Positions 16,509-24,238 of a stretch of 64,000 bases of DNA are shown here, piece after piece; positions within the stretch are counted from its first letter, which is position 1, and every line of letters begins with the position of its first letter. This DNA comes from Streptomyces kronopolitis (GTDB lineage: Bacteria > Actinomycetota > Actinomycetes > Streptomycetales > Streptomycetaceae). The notes beneath the pieces are model-generated. The model had not been told where the DNA came from. It did not search any database and was given only the letters and a program-made list of their open reading frames with translations. The stretch spans positions 98,074 through 162,073 of the forward strand of contig NZ_BMND01000016.1 in the NCBI RefSeq assembly GCF_014646275.1, read 5' to 3'. Position numbers and translations under genes: made by a program.

Positions 16509-17483
16509 CGCGAACGGCGGTTGCGCGCCCGCGCGCGAGCAGGTCACCGCGGCCGCCCGGGCGGCGAACCGCAGGATGTCGCGCCAGTCGTCGTCGCCGA
16601 GCGCGCGGACGGCGGCGTACGACAGGGCGCCATGGGCGTCCAGGCGGTGCAGCAAGGCGGCGTTGACCGTGTCACCGGCACCGATGGTGTCGACGACCTC
16701 GACCCGTTCGCCGGGGACCGACAGCGCGCCGCCTCGCGTCAGCACCGTCAGGCCGTCCCCGCCGCGGGTCAGGACGATCGCCGCCGGCCCCTCGTCCAGC
16801 CACTCCTTGGCCGCCGCGGTGACCGCCTCCCGGCCGCCGTCCGCCGCGTCCTCGGCTCCCGCCAGCCACAAGGCGTCCTCCTCCGACAGCTTCAGCAGGG
16901 CGACGTCGGGGAGCCAGGCGCGGAAGCGGGCCCGGTAGGCGTCCGGGTCGGGGATCAGACCGGCCCGGATATTGGGGTCCAGGGCCGTGAAGACCCCGCG
17001 CCCGGCCTCGCGGCGCAACAGGGACTCATAGGCGCTCGCCCCCGGCTCCAGGATCAGCGAGCAGGTGCCCAGGGACAGCGCGCGGACCGTGTCGGGCAGC
17101 GCCGGCGGCAGGGCGAAGAGCCGGTCGGCGGTGCCCTCGGCGTAGAAGCCGTAGCCAGCCGACCCGTCCGGGCTGATGTCGGCCACCGCCAGGGTGGTCG
17201 GCTCGCTGCCGCGCTGCACCAGCGAGGTGTCCACGCCGCTGCGGTGCAGCCCGTCCAGCAGCGATGCGCCGAAGGCATCGGTGGAGACGCGGGAGCAGAA
17301 CGCGGTGGGCGAGCCCAGCCGCCCCAGCGCGACCGCGGTGTTGTACGGGCCGCCACCGCGCTGCGGCTGCAGCGCCGGAAGCCGGCCGTCCGGGGCGGCG
17401 TCCTCCTCACCCGGCCGGGCCGGGGAGGGCTGCTGCGGACTGGGGACGAGGTCGATCAGTGCCTCGCCGGCGACGACGATCAC
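16491..17483 (-). CDS. PfkB family carbohydrate kinase (fructokinase-like)
   Basis: The 330-residue ribokinase-family sugar kinase starts VIVVAGEALIDLVP. GGGPYNTAVALGRLG (family signature 1, substrate binding) follows near residue 40. The signature VDTIGAGDTVNAALL, with the catalytic Asp of GAGD, lies near 255. Length and motifs fit fructokinase, but adenosine or other sugar specificity cannot be excluded. The GTG start overlaps the stop of the LacI gene (GTGA), so the kinase is translationally coupled to its probable regulator. No transporter genes are adjacent. Confidence 0.88.
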   Translation of the reverse strand: MIVVAGEALIDLVPSPQQPSPARPGEEDAAPDGRLPALQPQRGGGPYNTAVALGRLGSPTAFCSRVSTDAFGASLLDGLHRSGVDTSLVQRGSEPTTLAVADISPDGSAGYGFYAEGTADRLFALPPALPDTVRALSLGTCSLILEPGASAYESLLRREAGRGVFTALDPNIRAGLIPDPDAYRARFRAWLPDVALLKLSEEDALWLAGAEDAADGGREAVTAAAKEWLDEGPAAIVLTRGGDGLTVLTRGGALSVPGERVEVVDTIGAGDTVNAALLHRLDAHGALSYAAVRALGDDDWRDILRFAARAAAVTCSRAGAQPPFAAEVAG

Positions 17484-18526
17484 GGGGTGGGGTTCCTTTC
17501 CTGGGCGGACGGGGGCGCGGCCGGGGCGGGTTCGGGGCAGCCGCACGAGGTGCGGTGCACAAAGTCGCAGGGGAGGCGGACGGTGCGCGGCGGCCGGTCC
17601 GGCTGCTCCAGGCGCGCCAGCAGTAGCCGGACCGCCACCGCCCCGATCTCCCTGCTGGGCTGGGCGATCACGGTCAGCCGCGGCGTGAACAGATCGGCCC
17701 ACGAGAAGTCGTCGAAACAGGCGAGAGCGATGTCGCGGGGCACCTCCAGGCCCCGTTCGCGCAGCGCCCGGAGTGCGCCGATGGTCATCGCGTTGTTGGC
17801 GGTGACGAGCGCGGTGGGCGGCGCCGGCGCGGCGAGCAGCTGCCGGGTGGCGTCCTGGGCGCCCGCCGCCTCGGAGTTGCCGCTCGCGAGGAGTTCGGGG
17901 GCGAACGGCAGCCCGCGGGCGTGCAGTCCCTCGCGGTAGCCCTGGACGCGCTCGGTGGTCGTGCTCAGCCCGGGGAGGCCGGCCACCAGGCCGATCCGGG
18001 TGTGCCCCCGGTCGGCCAGGTGCTCCACCAACTGCCGCACCGGGCCGGTGTTGTCGGCGCACACCTGGTCGTGCCCGTCGCCCACCAGCCGGTCCAGGAA
18101 GACGGTGGGCACCTCGCGCCGGGCCAGGTACGCCACCATCTCGGCGGGCTCCGCGGACGGCGCGACGATCATGCCGTCCACCCGCCGCTCGTGCAGCAGC
18201 TGGACGACCGTGCGCTCGCGGTGCGGGTCGTCGTGCGGATCGGCGAGCAGCAGGCTGTAGCCGGCCGCCAGGGCACCGGCCTCGACGCCCTGGAGGATCT
18301 CGGTGAAGTACGGGTTGCTGATCGCCGAGACCGCCAGGCCGATCGAGCGGGTGCGGGCGGTGACCAGGGAGCGGGCCAGGGTGTTGTGGGTGTAGCCGAG
18401 CGCGTCGATGGCGCCGAGCACCGCATCACGGGTACCGGGGCGCACCGGCCTCGTCCCGTTCAGCACGTGCGAGACCGTGGCGACGGACACCCCCGCGCGC
18501 CGCGCCACATCCGCCATCGTCGTCAT
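17480..18526 (-). CDS. LacI family transcriptional regulator
   Basis: The 348-residue regulator starts MTTMADVARRAGVSVATVSHVLNGTRPV, the LacI helix-turn-helix with a hinge helix near residues 50-58. The periplasmic-binding-protein-like sensor domain runs from about 60 to 335 (RSIGLAVSAISNPYFTEILQGVE, later ALACFDDFSWADLFTPRLTVIAQPSREIG). It most likely represses the coupled sugar kinase and itself through the palindrome at 18622-18647, about 96 bases upstream. The effector is probably the kinase's sugar or its phosphate (inference). Confidence 0.93.
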   Translation of the reverse strand: MTTMADVARRAGVSVATVSHVLNGTRPVRPGTRDAVLGAIDALGYTHNTLARSLVTARTRSIGLAVSAISNPYFTEILQGVEAGALAAGYSLLLADPHDDPHRERTVVQLLHERRVDGMIVAPSAEPAEMVAYLARREVPTVFLDRLVGDGHDQVCADNTGPVRQLVEHLADRGHTRIGLVAGLPGLSTTTERVQGYREGLHARGLPFAPELLASGNSEAAGAQDATRQLLAAPAPPTALVTANNAMTIGALRALRERGLEVPRDIALACFDDFSWADLFTPRLTVIAQPSREIGAVAVRLLLARLEQPDRPPRTVRLPCDFVHRTSCGCPEPAPAAPPSAQERNPTP

Positions 18527-18919
18527 CCGGTGCTCTCTCCCGTAGGTGCGGCGTCCCGGGGCCGCCGCTTTCGGCGCGGTCCCGTCCTGCGAGGGCCCAC
18601 CCTACGAGCCCAGCGGGCAAACGTAAACGCTTACGTAAGCGTTTACGCGGAGTTCCGTGGGGCGGGCGGCTCTCCTGTGCAGACACCCGGACGACGTCCC
18701 CTGCCGTCTGCCCGGGGAGGTGAGAGCACCGGCCCGACCTGCGCCGGTGTGACGCGCTCCCGCCGCCCGCCACCTGTCGTGGTCGCGGACCCTGGCCGCA
18801 AATACGGGGAGGGCCGCCGGGGCCTGTCGCGGGACGTCCGGCCCGGCCGGAAGCGGAGCGGTCTGTGCCGGTATCGTCGTCAGCCGCCAGCCACTGACGA
18901 CGTCCCCTCTGGAGCAGCC
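18527..18919. other. Divergent intergenic region between lacI and Rieske genes
   Basis: 393 bases with the operator palindrome as the only clear signal. No small gene with a ribosome binding site is evident. Confidence 0.6.
18622..18647. promoter_or_regulatory. Perfect 26-bp palindromic LacI-type operator
   Basis: CGTAAACGCTTAC is followed directly by its exact reverse complement. Each 12-base half (GTAAACGCTTAC) is itself a near-palindrome with the central CG of LacI/PurR operators. The site may therefore be two abutting LacI dimer sites. It lies in the lacI-Rieske divergent region. Confidence 0.85.
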
Positions 18920-19333
18920 ATGAGCCAGCCACCCGCCCGCCGCACCGTGTTGCGGGGAGCCGCGCTCGCGGGTGCCGCCGGCTTCGGGCTGGCCGCCTGC
19001 TCGCCGGGGGACTCGGGCGCGAACGCCTCGGCGGTGCCCGACCAGCCGGTGGAGCTCGGGGCGGCGGCCGAGGTGCCGGTCGGCGGCGCCAAGCTCTACC
19101 GCGAGGACCGCCTCGTGGTGTCGCAGCCCGCCAAGGGCACCTACAAGTGCTTCAGCGCCAAGTGCACCCACGCCGGCTGCATCCTGTCGGAGGTCGAGAA
19201 GAAGGAGGGCAGCTGCCCCTGCCACGGCAGCCGCTTCGACGTCACCACCGGCAAGGTCCTCCAGGGGCCGGCGGCCGACCCGCTGCCCGAGGTCCCGGTC
19301 AAGGCCAAGAACGGCAAGCTGATCGCGGGCTGA
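18920..19333 (+). CDS. Rieske (2Fe-2S) iron-sulfur lipoprotein, Tat-type signal
   Basis: The 137-residue exported redox protein has the N-terminus MSQPPARRTVLRGAALAGAAGFGLAAC. It contains a twin-arginine motif followed by a lipobox-like LAAC, so it is probably Tat-exported and lipid-anchored. The Rieske cluster motifs are CTHAGC (about residues 85-90) and CPCHGSRFDVTTG (about 102-114), giving two Cys and two His ligands. The ATG has GGAGCAG upstream. It stands alone, with no oxygenase or cytochrome partner next to it, so the electron partner is unknown. Confidence 0.9.
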   Translation: MSQPPARRTVLRGAALAGAAGFGLAACSPGDSGANASAVPDQPVELGAAAEVPVGGAKLYREDRLVVSQPAKGTYKCFSAKCTHAGCILSEVEKKEGSCPCHGSRFDVTTGKVLQGPAADPLPEVPVKAKNGKLIAG

Positions 19334-19379
19334 GGCATCGGTCTGCCGTTCGAACCTCCTCCGGGCGCGCACCCGCTCG

Positions 19380-19765
19380 CCGGGACTCGGGACGCTCGCG
19401 GACGCCCTGCTGCCGGTAACTGAGCCCGGCCGCGCTGCTGGTGATGCCGCGTTCGAGCCTGTCCACTCCCGCCACGGACGGCTCACCGCCACCGACTCCG
19501 TTCCCCACCCCAACCTGGGCTCTCCCGAACGCGGTTGGCTCCGTCGCGACCCCGTGCGGAGGGAGGTCGGCACCGGGTGTTCGGCGGGGATCAGGATCCG
19601 GTGGGCCTCCGGCGGTGGCCACATGCATGTGATGTACGGACATGACACGGCACGCAATTGGGTCTACCGCGGCGATCTCTGGCGACCAATAATCGCCACC
19701 ACTGGGACGATTTCGACTACTACGTGAACGGCAGCTCCTTCGCCTGGACACACTCCCCGTAGTGG
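19380..19765 (+). pseudogene. Possible decayed gene, unassigned
   Basis: The frame that contains HMHVMYGHDTARNWVYRGDL (19620-19679) is open from within the Rieske gene to a TGA at 19725 but has no plausible start. A second frame then gives ATNNRHHWDDFDYYVNGSSF and a stop at 19760-19762. Both stretches have the aromatic and charged mix of real protein, and GC is lower than in neighbouring sequence. I read it as the 3' remnant of a gene with at least one frameshift. I cannot name the family. The wider stretch 19334-19782 holds no intact gene. Confidence 0.35.
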
Positions 19766-19782
19766 AGAGGAGCCTTGAGGCC

Positions 19783-20643
19783 ATGACGAAGCGCACCGCC
19801 GTCCGCACCGCCTGCCGCGCCGTCGCCACCGGGGCGGTCGCGACCGCCCTCATCGGCCTCGCCCCGCACACCGCACCGGCCGCACCCGCCCCCGCGCCGC
19901 GGGTCCCGGCCCGGGCGAGTCTCACCGTCGCCGATGCGGCGGCCGGCGCGCCCGCCACCCTGGACCGGCTCGCCCGGTACTTCGCCGGCGAGCGGCGGCG
20001 CGGCGGTGCCGGGGCGGCCGGGGCCGCACAGGCCGCCCCGCGCCTCGTGGGCGGCACGGTTCCCGTGTACGGCCTGTCACCGGACTTCGTCCACGGCCGG
20101 TCCGCGGCCCCGGTCGCCCGGCTGGAATTCCTCGCCACCAAAGCGGTGGCCGCCGACGGCCGCACCGCCTCGGTGTGGACCGCCGAGCGGGGCGGCGCCT
20201 GGAAGGTCGTCACCATCACCGGCGGCGACGAGGAGGCCCGCTACGCCGCGCCCGCGGCCGCGCGGGACCAGGGCGGCACGGTCTTCCGGGAGCCCCGGAT
20301 CGACGCCTGGTACGTCCAGCACGGCGACCGGATCGAGCCGCTGGACGCCGACGCCCGCGCGGCCGTCGGCGCGCACGGCACCACCGTCGCCGCCTACCGC
20401 ACACGGGTGGCGAAGGCCTACGGCGCCAAGGCGGCGGGCTCCGCGTACGGCAAGCGCGCCGAGGACGGCGGCCACGGGCGGCATGCCACCAGGTGGCATC
20501 ACCACAGGGCGCCCCTGGAGGCCACGGCGCTGGCTGGCGACTCCTTCCCGGTGGCCGCGGCCTCGACGGTGGCGGCCGCCGCCGCGCTGCTTGCCCTGGG
20601 ACTGTCCGCCGGAGTGGCACTGCGCCGCCGGTACAGCCACTGA
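19783..20643 (+). CDS. Secreted, C-terminally membrane-anchored protein of unknown function
   Basis: The 286-residue protein starts MTKRTAVRTACRAVATGAVATALIGLAP (signal peptide). A ~190-residue soluble region follows, with VPVYGLSPDFVHG, LEFLATKAVAADGRTASVW and VVTITGGDEEARYA. A Gly/His-rich stretch (GGHGRHATRWHHH) comes next. A hydrophobic helix (VAAASTVAAAAALLALGLSAG) and an RRRYSH tail close the protein, a layout that would leave it anchored with its bulk outside. The start has GGAGAGGAG 10 bases upstream; a GTG at 19762 is also in frame. I do not recognise a family. The last codons lie in a 20-bp tandem repeat. Confidence 0.7.
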   Translation: MTKRTAVRTACRAVATGAVATALIGLAPHTAPAAPAPAPRVPARASLTVADAAAGAPATLDRLARYFAGERRRGGAGAAGAAQAAPRLVGGTVPVYGLSPDFVHGRSAAPVARLEFLATKAVAADGRTASVWTAERGGAWKVVTITGGDEEARYAAPAAARDQGGTVFREPRIDAWYVQHGDRIEPLDADARAAVGAHGTTVAAYRTRVAKAYGAKAAGSAYGKRAEDGGHGRHATRWHHHRAPLEATALAGDSFPVAAASTVAAAAALLALGLSAGVALRRRYSH

Positions 20644-20690
20644 GCCACCCGTATAGCCACCGGGCCAGCGGTACGGCTACCGAGCCGGGC
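20631..20690. repeat. Three imperfect 20-bp tandem repeats
   Basis: Units start GTACAGCCACTGAGCC (20631), GTATAGCCACCGGGCC (20651) and GTACGGCTACCGAGCC (20671). The first unit spans the last codons and stop of the secreted protein gene. Confidence 0.75.
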
Positions 20691-21152
20691 GTCTCGCCGT
20701 TGCCGGAGCGCCGGAGATGGGGGTCGCTACGGATGGACGGGTGAGCCCGGCCCGTAGGGGGATTGACGGGGCGTCATCCTCTGGAGCCGCCCGTCCGGCC
20801 GCTTGCCGCCCACCTGTCCACACACCCGCCGACGCACCCCGCGAGCCCCCGGGAACGGGGAGCCGCCCCACCCCCTCGCGCGCCACCCCGAAGCGACCGA
20901 GCCCTGACGCCCACCCCGACCGGACCACGCACCCCCGCCCTCACCCATCACCCCAGCCCCACCCACCTCCTCCCGTCCCACGACGCCCGAGCCCCTCCCC
21001 CCCACCACCCCGCAACCCCTCCCGCGCCACAGGCGGCGCCCACGGGGGCCCGGCCACGGCGGTGCGACACCGCGGGGCCACCGGACCGGCCCCGGGCGGG
21101 GTCACCGGACCGGCCCGGGCCCGGCCACCGCGCAGTGGCCGGGGCGCCGTGA
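20691..21152. other. C-rich gene-free spacer upstream of uvrC
   Basis: About 460 bases without a credible gene. From about 20810 to 21040 the plus strand is strikingly pyrimidine-biased, with runs of C and words such as CACCCC and CCTCCC, so the minus strand carries many G runs. Long open frames here are Pro/Arg-rich artefacts. Confidence 0.6.
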
Positions 21153-21175
21153 TTGTCGGTGGTGGTCAGTAGGGT
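21153..21175 (+). promoter_or_regulatory. DNA-damage promoter (PafBC / RecA-independent type) of uvrC
   Basis: TTGTCGGTG, 8 bases, TAGGGT: an exact fit to TTGTCRGTG-N8-TAnnnT. It ends 7 bases before the uvrC ATG. It may drive the whole overlapping uvrC-rapZ-yvcK-whiA unit. Confidence 0.85.
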
Positions 21176-21182
21176 GGTGTGC

Positions 21183-23297
21183 ATGGCAGACCCCAGCAGC
21201 TATCGACCCAAGCCGGGACAGATCCCCGACTCGCCGGGGGTCTACAAGTTCCGCGACGAGCACGGCCGGGTCATCTACGTCGGCAAGGCCAAGAGCCTGC
21301 GCCAGCGCCTGGCCAGCTACTTCCAGGACCTGGCCGGCCTCCATCCGCGTACCCGCACGATGGTCACCACCGCCGCCGCCGTGGAATGGACCGTCGTGTC
21401 CACCGAGGTCGAGGCGCTCCAGCTGGAATACACCTGGATCAAGGAGTTCGACCCCCGCTTCAACGTCAAGTACCGCGACGACAAGAGCTATCCGTATCTG
21501 GCGGTGACCCTCAACGAGGAGTTCCCCCGCGTCCAGGTGATGCGCGGCGCCAAGAAGAAGGGCGTGCGCTACTTCGGCCCCTACGGCCACGCCTGGGCCA
21601 TCCGCGAGACCGTCGACCTGATGCTGCGGGTCTTCCCGGTGCGCACCTGCTCCGCCGGCGTCTTCAAGCGCTCCGCCCAGATCGGCCGCCCCTGCCTGCT
21701 GGGCTACATCGGCAAGTGCTCGGCTCCCTGCGTCGGGCGGGTCTCCGCCGAGGAGCACCGCGAACTCGCCGAGGAGTTCTGCGACTTCATGGCCGGCCGC
21801 ACCGGCGCCTACCTCCGCCGCCTGGAGCGCGGCATGCAGGAGGCCGCCGAGGAGATGGAGTACGAGCGCGCCGCCCGGCTGCGGGACGACATAGGGGCGC
21901 TCAAGCGGGCCATGGAGAAGAGCGCGGTGGTCCTCGCCGACGCCACCGACGCCGACCTGATCGCCGTCTCCGAGGACGAATTCGAGGCCGCCGTCCAGAT
22001 CTTCCACGTCCGCGGCGGCCGGGTCCGCGGCCAGCGCGGCTGGGTCACCGACAAGGTCGAGGCCGTCACCACCGGCGACCTCGTCGAGCACGCCCTCCAG
22101 CAGCTGTACGGCGAGGAGCGGGGCGACGCCGTCCCCAAGGAGGTCCTGGTCCCGGCGCTGCCCGAGCCCGTCGAGCCGGTCGCGCAGTGGCTCTCCGACC
22201 GCCGCGGCTCCCAGGTCTCGCTGCGGATCCCGCAGCGCGGCGACAAGAAGGACCTGATGGCCACGGTCGGCCGCAACGCCCAGCAGGCGCTGGCGCTGCA
22301 CAAGACCAAGCGCGCCTCCGACCTGACCACCCGCTCCCGCGCGCTGGAGGAGATCGCCGAGGCGCTCGGGCTGGATTCGGTGCCGCTGCGCATCGAGTGC
22401 TTCGACATCTCCCACCTCCAGGGCGATGACGTGGTCGCCTCGATGGTGGTGTTCGAGGACGGCCTCGCCCGCAAGAGCGAATACCGCCGCTTCCAGATCA
22501 AGGGCCGGGTCGGCGACGAGCAGGTCTGGCACGGCCAGGGCCAGGACGACGTCCGGTCCATGCACGAGGTCATCGCCCGCCGCTTCCGGCGCTACCTCCA
22601 GGAGAAGCAGCGGTCCGGCGAGTGGACGGAGGAGCCGGCCGGCGACGCCCCTGTGGAGGCCGGGGTCCCCGGGGAGACCCACGGCCCCGGGGAGACCGAC
22701 GCCCCCGTGGAGCCGGGCGCCGGCCGCCCGGTCGACGAGGACGGCCGCCCCAAGCGGTTCGCCTACCCGCCCCAGCTCGTGGTCGTCGACGGCGGCGCCC
22801 CGCAGGTCGCGGCCGCCCGCCGGGCTCTGGACGAGCTCGGCATCGACGACGTCGCCGTCTGCGGCCTGGCCAAGCGCCTCGAAGAGGTCTGGCTGCCCGG
22901 GGACGACGACCCGGTCGTGCTGCCGCGCAGCAGCGAGGGCCTCTACCTCCTCCAGCGCGTCCGCGACGAGGCGCACCGCTTCGCCCTGCGGTATCAGCGC
23001 ACCAAGCGGGGAAAGCGGCTGAAGGCCTCGCCGCTGGACGCCGTGTCCGGGCTGGGCGAGACCCGCCGGCAGGCGCTGCTCAAGCACTTCGGCTCGCTGA
23101 AGAAGCTGCGGGCCGCGACGGTCGACGAGATCTGCGAGGTGCCGGGCATCGGCCGCAAGACCGCCGAGACGGTCGCCGCGGCGCTGGCCGGGGCGGCGCC
23201 GTCCGCCCCCGCGGTGAACACCGCCACAGGAGAGATCATTGAAGACGACGGGGCCCCACCGGCCGCGTTGTCGGCAGAACGGGGGCAGGAACGATGA
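21183..23297 (+). CDS. uvrC: Excinuclease ABC subunit UvrC
   Basis: This dual endonuclease makes the 3' and 5' cuts in nucleotide excision repair. The 704-residue protein has an N-terminal GIY-YIG domain (SPGVYKFRDEHGRVIYVGKAKSLRQRL, 17-43), a Cys-rich segment, and a UVR motif (EMEYERAARLRDDIGALKRAME) that binds UvrB. The RNase H-like 5' nuclease follows (IECFDISHLQGDDVVASMVVFEDG and LVVVDGG). A double helix-hairpin-helix (VSGLGETRRQALLKHFGSLKKL and CEVPGIGRKTAETV) lies near the C-terminus. An acidic Pro/Gly/Glu-rich insertion with repeated PGET words lies at about residues 480-522 inside the nuclease domain. The start is fixed by the promoter. The stop overlaps the rapZ ATG. Confidence 0.97.
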   Translation: MADPSSYRPKPGQIPDSPGVYKFRDEHGRVIYVGKAKSLRQRLASYFQDLAGLHPRTRTMVTTAAAVEWTVVSTEVEALQLEYTWIKEFDPRFNVKYRDDKSYPYLAVTLNEEFPRVQVMRGAKKKGVRYFGPYGHAWAIRETVDLMLRVFPVRTCSAGVFKRSAQIGRPCLLGYIGKCSAPCVGRVSAEEHRELAEEFCDFMAGRTGAYLRRLERGMQEAAEEMEYERAARLRDDIGALKRAMEKSAVVLADATDADLIAVSEDEFEAAVQIFHVRGGRVRGQRGWVTDKVEAVTTGDLVEHALQQLYGEERGDAVPKEVLVPALPEPVEPVAQWLSDRRGSQVSLRIPQRGDKKDLMATVGRNAQQALALHKTKRASDLTTRSRALEEIAEALGLDSVPLRIECFDISHLQGDDVVASMVVFEDGLARKSEYRRFQIKGRVGDEQVWHGQGQDDVRSMHEVIARRFRRYLQEKQRSGEWTEEPAGDAPVEAGVPGETHGPGETDAPVEPGAGRPVDEDGRPKRFAYPPQLVVVDGGAPQVAAARRALDELGIDDVAVCGLAKRLEEVWLPGDDDPVVLPRSSEGLYLLQRVRDEAHRFALRYQRTKRGKRLKASPLDAVSGLGETRRQALLKHFGSLKKLRAATVDEICEVPGIGRKTAETVAAALAGAAPSAPAVNTATGEIIEDDGAPPAALSAERGQER

Positions 23298-24238
23298 GCA
23301 CACCGCACGAAGCGCAGGAACCCGAGAGAGACGGTGCACAGGTGAACACGGGCACGACCGACCAGGGCGAGAGCGCCGCGATCCCCGAGTTGGTGATCAT
23401 CTCCGGGATGTCGGGCGCCGGCCGCAGCACGGCCGCGAAGTGCCTGGAGGACCTCGGCTGGTTCGTGGTCGACAACATCCCGCCCGAGCTGATCGCGCCG
23501 ATGGTCGAGCTGGGCGCCCGCTCGCAGGGCAACGTCGCCCGGATCGCGGTCGTCGTCGACGTCCGCGGCCGCCGGTTCTTCGCCAACCTCAAGGAGTCGC
23601 TGGCCACCCTCGACGCGCAGAACGTCAAGCGCCGCATCGTTTTCCTGGAGTCCTCCGACGAGGCCCTGGTGCGCCGCTTCGAGTCGGTGCGCCGCCCGCA
23701 CCCCCTCCAGGGCGACGGCCGGATCGTCGACGGCATCGCCGCCGAGCGCGATCTGCTGCGCGAGCTGCGCGGCGACGCCGACCTGGTCATCGACACCTCC
23801 AGCCTCAACGTCCATGAACTCCGCGCCAAGATGGACGCCCAGTTCGCCGGCGAGGAGGTCCCCGAGCTGCGCGCCACGGTCATGTCCTTCGGCTTCAAGT
23901 ACGGCCTGCCGGTCGACGCCGACATGGTCATCGACTGCCGCTTCATCCCCAACCCGCACTGGGTCCCCGAGCTGCGCCCCTTCACGGGCCTCAACGACGA
24001 GGTCTCCAGCTACGTCTTCAGCCAGCCCGGATCCAAGGAGTTCCTGGACGGCTACGCCGAGCTGCTGCGGATCGTCGCGGAGGGCTACCGCCGCGAGGGC
24101 AAGCGCTATGTGACCATCGCCGTGGGCTGCACGGGCGGCAAGCACCGCAGCGTCGCGATGTCCGAGAAGCTCGGCCGTCGCCTGGTCACCGAAGGGGTGG
24201 AAACCGTCATCGTCCACCGCGACATGGGGCGCGAGTGA
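23294..24238 (+). CDS. rapZ: RNase adapter / nucleotide-binding protein RapZ
   Basis: RapZ (YvcJ) binds nucleotides and, in enterobacteria, directs RNase E to a small RNA; its Streptomyces role is unclear. The 314-residue protein has a ~30-residue non-conserved start, then PELVIISGMSGAGRSTAAKCLEDLGWFVVDN. In that P-loop (38-45) Arg replaces the Walker A Lys. The C-terminal domain has FGFKYGLPVDADMVIDCRF, PNPHWVPELRPFTGLN and the conserved IAVGCTGGKHRSVAMSEKL. ATGA overlap with uvrC and GTGA overlap with yvcK couple it to both. A GTG at 23342 could be an alternative start. Confidence 0.95.
   Translation: MSTPHEAQEPERDGAQVNTGTTDQGESAAIPELVIISGMSGAGRSTAAKCLEDLGWFVVDNIPPELIAPMVELGARSQGNVARIAVVVDVRGRRFFANLKESLATLDAQNVKRRIVFLESSDEALVRRFESVRRPHPLQGDGRIVDGIAAERDLLRELRGDADLVIDTSSLNVHELRAKMDAQFAGEEVPELRATVMSFGFKYGLPVDADMVIDCRFIPNPHWVPELRPFTGLNDEVSSYVFSQPGSKEFLDGYAELLRIVAEGYRREGKRYVTIAVGCTGGKHRSVAMSEKLGRRLVTEGVETVIVHRDMGRE

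Noticed and set aside
21102..23339. A 745-codon open frame antisense to uvrC
   Set aside because: Shadow frame; Leu/Val/His-rich composition with no domains.
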